From Streptomyces sp. CoH27 (GTDB lineage Bacteria; Actinomycetota; Actinomycetes; Streptomycetales; Streptomycetaceae): DNA of 64,000 nucleotides. A model generated the notes under the pieces. That model was not told the DNA's origin, made no database searches, and worked only from the letters and a program-made list of their open reading frames with translations. Below are positions 16,634 to 25,605 of the stretch, piece by piece. A program made the translations under genes and the position numbers. Each line of letters begins with the position of its first letter. The stretch's first letter is position 1. The DNA lies in NCBI RefSeq assembly GCF_020181035.1, contig NZ_JAIQYY010000004.1, positions 308,215 to 372,214 on the forward strand, in the 5' to 3' direction.

Positions 16634-17548
16634 TCAGGAGGCCTCGGTCCCTTCCCGGAGCGGTGCCAGGCCCTCGGTCTCCAGAAGCGTGACGAGCGCG
16701 CGGGCGGCGGGGCTGGTCGCGCGGTCCGGGGGCAGCAGGGCGACGGTCTCGTACTCCGCCTCGCCCGTGCCCTTCAGCGGCAGTGCCGTGAGCGCGGGCC
16801 GCTTGTGCCGGAAGTGCCGGGGGACGACCGCGATCCCCAGGTTCTCGTCCACCAGGTCCAGCAGGCTGTGCACGTCGTTCACCTCCAGCGCCACCGTGCG
16901 CCGGATCCCGGCCGCGGTGAACGCGGCGTCGGTCGTGCGGCGCGGGCCCCAGTCCGGATGGAAGTCCACGAAGACCTCCCCGGCCAGGTCCTCCGGGGTG
17001 AGCGCCGCGCCCGCCGAGGCCAGCCGGTGCCCGGGATGGCACAGCACGGTCATCGGCTCGCTCGTCAGCGCCACCGAGCGCAGCTGGTCGGAGTCCGCCT
17101 GGGTGCGGTAGGCGAAGGCCAGGTCGAGCCGCCCGGCCGCGACCTCCTCGGCCAGCGCGCCCGAGCCGGCCTGCCGCAGCCGGATCTCCACGTCCGGGTG
17201 CAGCCTCCGGAACCCGGCCAGCAGCCGCGCCACATGCACCCCGGCGATGCACTGCTCGGTGCCGAGCGCAAGCGTGCCGCGCAGCACGCCCTGCACGGCG
17301 GCCACCGCCTCGTGCGCCGAGCGCACCTGCGCCAGGATCCGCTCGGCCTCCACCAGCAGCGCGCGCCCCGCCTCGGTGAGCGTCACCCGCCGGGTGGTCC
17401 GCACGAACAGCGGCGCCCGCAGCTCCCGCTCCAGCGCCCGGATCGACGCCGACAGGCCCGACTGGGACACCATCAGGCGTTCGGCGGCCCGGGTGAAATG
17501 CTGGTCCTCGGCGACCGCGACGAAGTGCTGGAGATGACGCAGTTCCAT
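16634..17548 (-). CDS. LysR family transcriptional regulator
   Basis: This 304-residue protein has an N-terminal winged HTH (MELRHLQHFVAVAEDQHFTR AAERLMVSQSGLS, split), a linker helix and a periplasmic-binding-like effector domain (LALGTEQCIAGVHVARLLAG, VDENLGIAVVPRHF). It is transcribed divergently from an aldo/keto reductase 112 bases away. The intergenic dyad at 17562-17582 fits a LysR recognition site, so it most likely regulates that gene and itself. Start ATG 17548 opens directly at the HTH. Confidence 0.94.
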   Translation of the reverse strand: MELRHLQHFVAVAEDQHFTRAAERLMVSQSGLSASIRALERELRAPLFVRTTRRVTLTEAGRALLVEAERILAQVRSAHEAVAAVQGVLRGTLALGTEQCIAGVHVARLLAGFRRLHPDVEIRLRQAGSGALAEEVAAGRLDLAFAYRTQADSDQLRSVALTSEPMTVLCHPGHRLASAGAALTPEDLAGEVFVDFHPDWGPRRTTDAAFTAAGIRRTVALEVNDVHSLLDLVDENLGIAVVPRHFRHKRPALTALPLKGTGEAEYETVALLPPDRATSPAARALVTLLETEGLAPLREGTEAS

Positions 17549-17561
17549 GATTGAGAAGCTT

Positions 17562-17582
17562 ATCCGCTGAATTCCATCGGAT
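17562..17582. promoter_or_regulatory. LysR-type dyad ATCCG-N11-CGGAT
   Basis: The half-sites ATCCG (17562-17566) and CGGAT (17578-17582) are 11 bases apart. Flanking AGAAG and CTTCT partly extend the symmetry. It lies 14 bases upstream of the lysR start and 78 bases from the divergent aldo/keto reductase, the standard position for an autoregulatory site. Confidence 0.62.
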
Positions 17583-17659
17583 TCTTCTGTTGGACCACTG
17601 CGCGGCACCCGGGGAAGAGTGGGTCCGGTAGACCGTGTGCCAACCCCTCTGGAGTCGCG

Positions 17660-18652
<993 letters not shown>

Positions 18653-19033
18653 GAACGCCGGGCGGCGGCTGCCGTCAGGGGGCAGGGGGTGAGCCGAGAC
18701 CCCGGGGCAGGCCGTATGCCACGGGAGGTCGGCGACCGCTTGCCCGGGCGTACGGCGCTCGGCCTGCCCGTAGCCGCGGGGCGGCCCGTGGCCACCGACC
18801 GGGGTGCGTGGTGCCGGCCTGGGGTGCCTGCCGAGGGTGGGCCGTGGCCGCTGGTCCGGGTTGCACGGCGCCCGCGCGGTCGCCCGCCGGGCCTCCTCGG
18901 TGACGTGCTGGGCGAGATGCCGGGCTGCACGGCGAAGCGCTATGCCCTTCGCCCGGCCCCAGCCCTGCGCCTGGTGCACGCAGGCCCCGCCCCCGTCGGG
19001 GGACCGCCGGGAGCTGAGCCACCGCAGCCTGTT
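18653..19033. other. 381-bp spacer without a recognisable gene
   Basis: It lies between the aldo/keto reductase and a leftward NTF2-like gene. It is G+C rich with no convincing start, RBS or family motif. One minus-strand frame, with RAKGIALRRAARHLAQHV near 18950, has a helical, Ala/Arg-rich look and could be a decayed gene end, but I cannot assign it. Confidence 0.4.
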
Positions 19034-19417
19034 TCAGGCGCCCGCCGGCACCCGGTCCAGGAAGCCCAGCACCTGGCGGATCCGGCCCTCCTCGTCCAGG
19101 GTGACCACGTCGAAGCCGGCGACCGGGGCCGAGCCGTCGGACTCGCCGACCAGCTCCCAGGCGAAGCGCGCGGTGTCGTGGTGGCCGTCGACCGGGCCGA
19201 GCGGGCGGAAGACGAAACCGGGGAACTGCTCGTGGACCGCGGCGATCACGGCGGCGACGCCCTCGTGCCCGCGGACGTCCGCGAGGGGGTCGGTGTACCC
19301 GCCGTCCGTGGTCCACGCGGCGGCGACCGCCTTCCGCAGCGCCTCCGGCTCGGTGGCGTTCCAGGCCTCGAAGTAACGGGCGGCCGCGGTCTCGTAACGG
19401 TTGGTGTTCACGGACAT
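19034..19417 (-). CDS. NTF2/SnoaL-like protein
   Basis: This 127-residue cone-shaped alpha+beta fold starts YETAAARYFEAWNATEPEAL. It continues WTTDGGYTDPLADVRGHEGV and HDTARFAWELVGESDG, ending VLGFLDRVPAG. The order (helical start, Y-x-D-P turn, H-x-x-x-F-x-W strand) is typical of the SnoaL/nuclear transport factor 2 superfamily, which includes polyketide cyclases, isomerases and binding proteins. It is monocistronic and its substrate is unknown. Confidence 0.87.
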   Translation of the reverse strand: MSVNTNRYETAAARYFEAWNATEPEALRKAVAAAWTTDGGYTDPLADVRGHEGVAAVIAAVHEQFPGFVFRPLGPVDGHHDTARFAWELVGESDGSAPVAGFDVVTLDEEGRIRQVLGFLDRVPAGA

Positions 19418-19733
19418 GGTGAATCAGCCTCCATCGAGGTCGTCACTGCTGGTCAGGCCCGGATCCGGGGCTTCGCCGATCCGGTGTGACCACCATGCCG
19501 GAGACCGGCGAGGCGGGTCGATTACCTCCCCGGTAATGCCGGGCGGCCCGCACACGCCGGTGCAATCTCGGCCAGAACGGGCACCGAATATGCCAACAGG
19601 CTGGCCGGAAAGTCATGGTGACAGTGTTTCGGGAGAGGCGATACTCGAACGTCAGGGGCACTTCACCGCACAGGAGCCGCACGGAAAGCGAGGCCTGAGC
19701 CGGCACACCAGCGAGGCGACGGGGGAGTCAGAC
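19418..19733. other. 316-bp divergent promoter region
   Basis: It separates the leftward NTF2-like gene from a rightward small protein gene. No ORF with family resemblance is visible. It must hold both promoters and includes a fairly AT-rich stretch around 19590-19640. No clear -35/-10 pair or dyad was identified by eye. Confidence 0.4.
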
Positions 19734-20144
19734 GTGCACGACGAATTCCTGTGCCATGTCACGGCATACGGCATGTGCGACGGCCGGCGCATCGGCGTAC
19801 CGCTCGGCACCTATCGCGCGCCGACGCTGGCCCTGGCCCTGTGGTGGCTGCGGGACCGTGCGTCCTGGATCGCCGAGCGGCTCGACCCCAGCCCGGAGGA
19901 TCCCGCCTTCCCCGCGGGTGCGCTGGTGCCGGTGGCCGAAACCGTCGCCGACGTGCCCGCGCTGCTGCGTGCCTGGTGTGCCGACGACGTCCGGCAGGAG
20001 CTGGTCGCCGACGAGCTGGCCGGCGGCCGGCTGGTGCGGATCGCCGCCAGCGACGACACCACCGAGTACGAGCTGCTCGCCGAGTCCGTCGACGCCCTGC
20101 GGATGCAGCGGACCCTGCCCGTCCTCGTCGTACCCGTCGCCTGA
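19734..20144 (+). CDS. Hypothetical 136-residue protein
   Basis: The start GTG 19734 is preceded by GGGGGAG and gives HDEFLCHVTAYGMCDGRRIG, then ALALWWLRDRASWIAERLDP and LLAESVDALRMQRTLPVLVV. The protein is acidic, without signal peptide or membrane helices, and alternates strands and helices. I do not recognise the family. It sits 73 bases before the FHA-ABC gene on the same strand and could share its regulation, but a separate promoter is possible. Confidence 0.72.
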   Translation: MHDEFLCHVTAYGMCDGRRIGVPLGTYRAPTLALALWWLRDRASWIAERLDPSPEDPAFPAGALVPVAETVADVPALLRAWCADDVRQELVADELAGGRLVRIAASDDTTEYELLAESVDALRMQRTLPVLVVPVA

Positions 20145-20217
20145 CACGTGTCCGCACGCCGGGCACCGCACCATCTCGCTGCGGCGCGTATGTGAACAAA
20201 TCGGTAGAATTCTGGCC

Positions 20218-22557
20218 ATGGCGGAGCGGCCGGTCGCCCCGACGGCGCCCGAGCTGGTCCTGGAGACCGACACGGGCTCCACGGTGATGAGCCCGGGGCG
20301 TGACTACCACGTCGGACGTGACCCGTTGAGCGACATCGTCTTCGACGATGCCCGGGTCTCGTGGCACCACGCCGTGCTGCGCTGCGACCACGATCACTGG
20401 ACCCTGGCGGACCGGCACAGCACCAACGGCACCTATGCCGACGGCCGCAGGATCGAGGAGTGGGAGGTGCGTCCCGGCAGCGAGATCCGCTTCGGCAACC
20501 CCGCCGACGGCCCTCGCGCGGTGCCGGCCGGCGCCCCGCCGCCCACCCCCGACCGCCCCTCGGCGGTGTCGCTGCCCCTGCTGACCGGCACCTTCCGCCG
20601 CCCCACCAGCGTCCGTCCGCTGCCCGTGCGCACCGTGCGGATCGGCCGGGCACCCGACAGCGACCTGGTGGTGGACGACCTGACCGTCTCCCGCCGGCAC
20701 GCCGAACTGCGCGCCCACGCCGACGGCACGTACGAGATCGCCGACGTCGGCAGCCACAACGGCACCTACCTCAACGGCCGGCCCGTCACCCGGGCCCCCC
20801 TCGGCCCCGGCGACATCGTCGGCATCGGGCACTCGGCGTTCTGCCTGGTCGGCGACGAACTGCAGGAGTACGTCGACACCGGCGAGGTCTCCCTCGACGT
20901 GCAGGAACTCACCGTCGCCGTCGACCGCGGCCGCAAGATCCTGCTCGACGGCGTCTCCTTCCCCGTGCAGGAGAAGTGCCTGCTCGCCGTGGTCGGGCCG
21001 AGCGGCGCCGGCAAGTCCACCCTGCTGAACGCCCTGACCGGGCAGCGGCCCGCCGACCACGGCACCGTGCTCTACGACGGCCGTGACCTCTACCGCGACT
21101 ACGCCGAACTGCGCCAGCGCATCGGCCTGGTCCCCCAGGACGACATCCTGCACGTCCAACTGACCGTGCGCAGCGCCCTCACCTACGCCGCCGAACTGCG
21201 CTTCCCCGAGGACACCGCGAAGTCCGAGCGCGTGCAGCGGGTGGAGGAGGTGATCCGGGAGCTGGGTCTCGAACAGCGTGCCGAGCAGCCCGTGCACAGC
21301 CTCTCCGGCGGGCAGCGCAAGCGGGTCAGCGTGGCCCTGGAGCTGCTGACCAAGCCCTCCCTGCTCTTCCTCGACGAGCCGACCTCCGGCCTCGACCCGG
21401 GCATGGACCGCTCGGTGATGAACATGCTGCGCGGCCTCGCGGACGACGGCCGAACCGTCATCGTCGTCACCCACAGCGTGCTCAGCCTGGACGTCTGTGA
21501 CCGCCTTCTGGTGCTGGCGCCCGGCGGGCGGACCGCCTGGTTCGGCCCGCCCGGAGACGCCCTCGGCTTCTTCGGGTTCGAGGAGTGGCCGGAGGCCTTC
21601 GAGGCGTTCGAGCGGGACACCGGCCGGGACTGGGCGGGCGAGTACCGCGCCTCGTCGTGCCACCGGGAGTACATCGTGAACTCCGGAGCGCAGCCGCGTG
21701 TGCCGCGTACCGGCCCGGTCGCCCCCGCACCGCCGCCGAGGCCGCGCAGCTGGGGAGCCCAGTTCGCCACCCTGGTGCGGCGCTACGCGGCCGTCCTCGC
21801 CGCCGACCGCACCTTCCTCGCCATCATGATCGGGCTGCCGTTCGTCATGGGCGCGATGGCCCGGGCCGTCGCCGGCAGCAAGCTGACCGCCGACACCGCG
21901 ACCAACGCGCTGCTCACCCTGTGCGTGGGCGGGGTGCTGACCGGCGCCGCCAACGCCGTGCGCGAACTGGTCAAGGAACGCGTCGTCTACCAGCGCGAGA
22001 GAGCCGTCGGCCTGCCCCGCTCGGCCTACGTGATGTCGAAGGTCGCCGTCCTCGGTGTGATCACCGTGCTGCAGGCGGTCGTCCTCACCCTCGTCGGACT
22101 CGCCGGTGTCGACCTGAACGCGCCCCGCGGCGACGGGGTGCTGCTGCCACCCCTGCTGGAGATCACCGTCGCCGTGGCCGTGCTCGCCTTCACCGCGATG
22201 CTGCTCGGCCTGCTGATCTCCGCGCTGGTCCGCAAGGAGGAGGTGACGATGCCGCTGCTGGTGCTGCTCACCGTCGTCCAGGTCGTCTTCTGCGGGTCCC
22301 TGCTGAAACTGAACGGCGTGCCCGGCCTGGAGCAGTTCGCCTGGCTGGTGCCCTCGCGGTGGGCGCTGGGCGCCATGGCCGGCACCGTCGACCTGGGCCG
22401 GATCGTGCCGGGCACGCTCACCGCGGACCCGTTCTTCCGGCACTCGGCCGGCGTGTGGCTGCGCAACATGATCATGCTGGTGGTGCTGGCGGCCGTCTTC
22501 GGCTGCGCGCTCTCCCGGCTGCTGCGCCGGCACGAGCCGGCCGTGACGCGGAGGTAG
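20218..22557 (+). CDS. ABC transporter (ABCG-like half transporter) with two N-terminal FHA domains
   Basis: This 779-residue inner-membrane protein has FHA domain 1 at residues about 30-95 (YHVGRDPLSDIVFDDARVSW, HSTNGTYADG) and FHA domain 2 at about 138-205 (VRIGRAPDSDLVVDDLTVSR, SHNGTYLNG). The ATPase domain lies at about 225-430, with Walker A GPSGAGKST near 260, signature LSGGQRKR near 362 and Walker B LLFLDEPTSGLD. Six membrane helices of the ABC2 type fill about 520-770 (VVYQRERAVGLPRSAYVMSK). FHA domains bind phosphothreonine, so phosphorylation probably gates assembly or activity, and a Ser/Thr kinase is encoded two genes downstream. The exported substrate is unknown. Confidence 0.94.
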   Translation: MAERPVAPTAPELVLETDTGSTVMSPGRDYHVGRDPLSDIVFDDARVSWHHAVLRCDHDHWTLADRHSTNGTYADGRRIEEWEVRPGSEIRFGNPADGPRAVPAGAPPPTPDRPSAVSLPLLTGTFRRPTSVRPLPVRTVRIGRAPDSDLVVDDLTVSRRHAELRAHADGTYEIADVGSHNGTYLNGRPVTRAPLGPGDIVGIGHSAFCLVGDELQEYVDTGEVSLDVQELTVAVDRGRKILLDGVSFPVQEKCLLAVVGPSGAGKSTLLNALTGQRPADHGTVLYDGRDLYRDYAELRQRIGLVPQDDILHVQLTVRSALTYAAELRFPEDTAKSERVQRVEEVIRELGLEQRAEQPVHSLSGGQRKRVSVALELLTKPSLLFLDEPTSGLDPGMDRSVMNMLRGLADDGRTVIVVTHSVLSLDVCDRLLVLAPGGRTAWFGPPGDALGFFGFEEWPEAFEAFERDTGRDWAGEYRASSCHREYIVNSGAQPRVPRTGPVAPAPPPRPRSWGAQFATLVRRYAAVLAADRTFLAIMIGLPFVMGAMARAVAGSKLTADTATNALLTLCVGGVLTGAANAVRELVKERVVYQRERAVGLPRSAYVMSKVAVLGVITVLQAVVLTLVGLAGVDLNAPRGDGVLLPPLLEITVAVAVLAFTAMLLGLLISALVRKEEVTMPLLVLLTVVQVVFCGSLLKLNGVPGLEQFAWLVPSRWALGAMAGTVDLGRIVPGTLTADPFFRHSAGVWLRNMIMLVVLAAVFGCALSRLLRRHEPAVTRR

Positions 22558-22565
22558 ACGGCACG

Positions 22566-22616
22566 ATGACCCATGCCCCGGACACAGACACGGACACACT
22601 GGCAGGCGCCCGATGA
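22566..22616 (+). CDS. Possible 16-residue mini-ORF coupled to the next gene
   Basis: ATG 22566 follows GGAGG (22550-22554) and encodes MTHAPDTDTDTLAGAR before a TGA that overlaps the ATG of the next gene (ATGA). It fills the gap between the ABC transporter stop and the SH3-like gene. It may be a translational coupling device or chance. The peptide resembles nothing I know. Confidence 0.35.
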   Translation: MTHAPDTDTDTLAGAR

Positions 22617-23164
22617 GCAAAGCGCCCGGCCCCGGATTCCGGCCCACGCACGTCGTCCCGCCGCGCGGCATGCCCGCCTGGGAAGCCCCCGACCCGGCCC
22701 GGCCCACCGTGCCCCTCGACCCGCTGCTGCCGGTCCAGCTCATGGAACGGCGCGGCGACTGGAGCCACATCCGCTGCGCCAACGGCTGGGCCGCCTGGGT
22801 CGACGGCCGCCACCTCATCGCCGTACCCGAGGACCCGCCGGCCGCCGAAGGCCCGGCCGGTACCGCCGACCCCCGGCCGCTGCTGGCCCGCGCCGCCGAG
22901 GCCCTCGCCGACTACCGCGCCGCGGTCGGTGAACTGACGGCCGGCGCGCTCGACGGCGAGGACTTCGCGGACCGCACCCGGGACCTGCGCATCGGGATCG
23001 TCGTCGACGGGGAGAAGATGTGGCTGTACGACCCCGAGGAGAGCCGCTGGATGTACGGCGACGGACGGCGCCTGACCACGTACGCCACCGACCGCCCGGT
23101 CACCGGCGACACCGACGCCGGACACGCTCCGACCCGGCTGGTGGCGTCCGACGGTGAGCCCTGA
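22613..23164 (+). CDS. SH3-like domain protein of the FHA-ABC/kinase operon
   Basis: This 183-residue soluble protein opens with FRPTHVVPPRGMPAWEAPDP. The LLPVQLMERRGDWSHIRCAN GWAAWVDGR segment (split; about residues 40-65) matches bacterial SH3/GW-type domains (R-G-D-W-x-x-I/V, G-W-x-W-V-D). A helical stretch follows (LLARAAEALADYRAAVGELT), then DGEKMWLYDPEESRWMYGDG. There is no signal peptide, so it would act in the cytoplasm, unlike wall-binding SH3b proteins. Its stop overlaps the kinase ATG (TGATG), indicating tight co-translation with the kinase. Confidence 0.75.
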   Translation: MSKAPGPGFRPTHVVPPRGMPAWEAPDPARPTVPLDPLLPVQLMERRGDWSHIRCANGWAAWVDGRHLIAVPEDPPAAEGPAGTADPRPLLARAAEALADYRAAVGELTAGALDGEDFADRTRDLRIGIVVDGEKMWLYDPEESRWMYGDGRRLTTYATDRPVTGDTDAGHAPTRLVASDGEP

Positions 23165-24147
23165 TGGCGCGCGAGACCAGCCTGTTCTCCGGCCGGCCCT
23201 CCGAACTGATCGGCCGGAAGGTGGCGAACTACCTGGTCGAGAGCGAGGTCGGGCGCGGCGGCATGGCGGTCGTCTTCCGCGCCCGCGACCTGCGCCTGGA
23301 CCGCACGGTCGCCCTCAAACTGCTCGCGCCCGAGCTCGCCCGCAACGACACCTTCCGCAAACGCTTCACCCACGAGTCCCAGGTGGCCGCCGCGATCGAC
23401 CACCCGCACATCGTGCCGGTCTTCGATGCCGGCGAGACGGACGGCGTGCTCTACATCGCCATGCGGTACGTCTCCGGCAGCGACCTGCGCCATCTGCTGG
23501 ACGCACGCGGCCCGCTGCCGCCCCCCGACGCCGTCCGCATCGCCGCGCAGGTGGCCTCCGCCCTCGACGCCGCCCACGAGCACGGCCTGGTCCACCGGGA
23601 CGTCAAGCCCGGCAACGTCCTGATCGCCGAGGGCACCGACAGCGACCACCCCGAGCACGTGTACCTCACCGACTTCGGCCTCACCAAGAAGTCGCTGTCC
23701 CTGACCGGCTTCACCAGCGTCGGTCAGTTCGTCGGCACCCTCGACTACGTGGCCCCCGAGCAGATCTCCGGCCGCCCGGTCGACGGCCGCTGCGACGTCT
23801 ACGGCCTTGCCTGCGTCGTCTACGAGACCCTCGCCGGCCGTCCGCCCTTCCAACGCGACGACGACATGGCCCTGCTGTGGGCCCACCAGTACGACGAACC
23901 GTCCCCGCCGAGCGCGGCCCGGCCCGGTATCCCCCCGGCCGTCGACGCCGTGTTCGCCAAGGCCCTCGCCAAGAGCCCGGACGACCGGTACGACACCTGC
24001 CTCGACTTCGTGGCCGCCCTGCGCGCCACCCTGGCGACCGGTCCGGCCGAGGTCCGCCCGGCGCCGGAGACCGGGCCGGAGCCGGCCCGCACGGTGACCG
24101 AGACCCCGCCGCCTCCGCACTGGGCCGGGCCGGTGTTCCACGGCTGA
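23164..24147 (+). CDS. Soluble Ser/Thr protein kinase (Hanks type)
   Basis: This 327-residue protein has all catalytic motifs: glycine loop GRGGMAVVFRA (about residues 29-40), ATP Lys in TVALKLLAPE (about 50), HRDVKPGNVL (about 145), DFGLTKK (about 170) and APEQISGRPVDGRCDVYGLA (activation segment end and subdomain IX). The C-terminal 45 residues are Pro-rich with no transmembrane helix or PASTA domain, so it is cytosolic. Its position after an FHA-FHA-ABC transporter and SH3-like protein, with overlapping stop/start codons, suggests that it phosphorylates a ligand of those FHA domains. Confidence 0.95.
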   Translation: MARETSLFSGRPSELIGRKVANYLVESEVGRGGMAVVFRARDLRLDRTVALKLLAPELARNDTFRKRFTHESQVAAAIDHPHIVPVFDAGETDGVLYIAMRYVSGSDLRHLLDARGPLPPPDAVRIAAQVASALDAAHEHGLVHRDVKPGNVLIAEGTDSDHPEHVYLTDFGLTKKSLSLTGFTSVGQFVGTLDYVAPEQISGRPVDGRCDVYGLACVVYETLAGRPPFQRDDDMALLWAHQYDEPSPPSAARPGIPPAVDAVFAKALAKSPDDRYDTCLDFVAALRATLATGPAEVRPAPETGPEPARTVTETPPPPHWAGPVFHG

Positions 24148-24165
24148 GCGCGCCTGGACACTGGC

Positions 24166-25440
24166 TCAGCGCGGCGGTGCGCCGACGTCACCCCGGCGGC
24201 GCACCGGCAGGGCCAGCAGCCCGCCCAGCAGCCCGGCGACCAGTCCCCACAGCGCGCCCAGGCCCACTGCCTGCCAGAGCATCGGCCTGAGGAGCAGTTC
24301 GCCCGACAGACCGCCGCCCAGATCGCCGATGCCGAGCAGGGACAGGCCGTAATGCGCCGAGACACGGACCGTCAGACAGATCATCAGCACCGTCAGCGCC
24401 AGTGCGACGGCCAGGCGCAGGGCGTGCTGCCACAGCCGGATCCGGGCCGGTGAGCTCACCGCCATCCGGAAGGCCACGGCGAGCAGCAGGAGTGCGTCCA
24501 CGACCACCAGCCACCACCAGCGGCCGTCGTAGCCGGTGAGCGAGCGCAGACTCAGCGTGGACACGTCCGGGGTGCGCAGCAGCACGTCCAGGACATGCGG
24601 CATCGGCAGCCCGAACGGGCCGTCCACCCGGCCGTGCCAGGTCGCGCCCAGACCGAGGGTGAGGGCCAGCCAGGCCAGGTTGGGCAGGCCGAGCAGGATC
24701 AGCGCGAAGGTCGCGGAGGCATGTCCGCGGCCGGCCGCCGCGATCAGCGCGACGACCAGGGCGACGACGACGTAGCCGAGGAGCAGGACCACCATCGCGT
24801 GGGCCGCCGGGCGCACCGACTCCTGGCAGCGCACCAGCCGCCCCGGCAGCGGAGCCCCGCGCGCGACCAGCACCGCCAGCAGCAGCACCCCGGCCAGCCA
24901 CACCAGCCCGAGCAGCACGGTCAACGGCACGTCGGTGGTGAAGCCGACCCTCGGTGCGGCCTCGAACAGCCCGGTCAGATCGCTGAGGGTGCCGCTGCCC
25001 ACGTCGACGGCGAAGGTCTGCCGGGCGCCGAGGGCCAGGCCGATCAGCACCAGCAGCCACAGCGCCGCGATCCGGGCGGCCCAGCCGGCCAGCTCCGCGG
25101 CCGAGGCCACCGCCCGGTGCCGCAGCGGGCGCAGAAAGCCGGCCCCGATCACCAGGGCACCGGCCAGCGTGACCGACAGCGGGAGCACGGTGAGACCGGC
25201 CCGGCTCTGCGCCAGCGCCCCCGCGTTGCCGGACAGCTCCACGCTGCCGCCGACGGCCGTGGCCACGGTCGCGGCCACCACCCTCGGGAACGCGCCGTCC
25301 GGCAGATCCGCCGCACCGGCCGCCCACAGTCCCAGTGCCGCCACCAGGACCATGACGGCCAGGCCGGTCAGCACCACACCCAGGGCATGGGCCCAGCCGT
25401 GGCGGGAGGCGGGCCGCGCGGTGACGGTCGGAGGGCTCAC
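24166..25440 (-). CDS. Streptophobe family integral membrane protein
   Basis: This roughly 424-residue protein is built of about ten to twelve hydrophobic helices. The first part is ALGVVLTGLAVMVLVAALGL, then VVAATVATAVGGSVELSGNA. Further on are VGFTTDVPLTVLLGLVWLAG and LSLLGIGDLGGGLSGELLLR. This layout and composition match the streptophobe family, abundant in Streptomyces with unknown function. I place the start at GTG 25440 (SPPTVTARPASRHGWAHALG); the frame is open to 25521. It converges on the kinase gene with 18 bases between them. Confidence 0.82.
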   Translation of the reverse strand: MSPPTVTARPASRHGWAHALGVVLTGLAVMVLVAALGLWAAGAADLPDGAFPRVVAATVATAVGGSVELSGNAGALAQSRAGLTVLPLSVTLAGALVIGAGFLRPLRHRAVASAAELAGWAARIAALWLLVLIGLALGARQTFAVDVGSGTLSDLTGLFEAAPRVGFTTDVPLTVLLGLVWLAGVLLLAVLVARGAPLPGRLVRCQESVRPAAHAMVVLLLGYVVVALVVALIAAAGRGHASATFALILLGLPNLAWLALTLGLGATWHGRVDGPFGLPMPHVLDVLLRTPDVSTLSLRSLTGYDGRWWWLVVVDALLLLAVAFRMAVSSPARIRLWQHALRLAVALALTVLMICLTVRVSAHYGLSLLGIGDLGGGLSGELLLRPMLWQAVGLGALWGLVAGLLGGLLALPVRRRGDVGAPPR

Positions 25441-25605
25441 ACCGGCCACGCTAAGCAGCCGCCGGGCATCCCGCCCGTCAGCTTGCGAGCATCGCGACCT
25501 TGAGACACACAATGGGACCAATGTGCATCCAAATGCATGAAACGGAACTTGACTGCGAAAAGCCGCACTGAGAAAAGCCGCGCATCGCGACGGGAAGAAG
25601 TGCTC

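Noticed and set aside
19759..22818. A 1019-codon minus-strand frame opposite the FHA-ABC transporter.
   Set aside because: Composition is His/Gln/Gly/Arg-rich and lacks any domain. The plus strand carries two FHA domains, Walker motifs and membrane helices.
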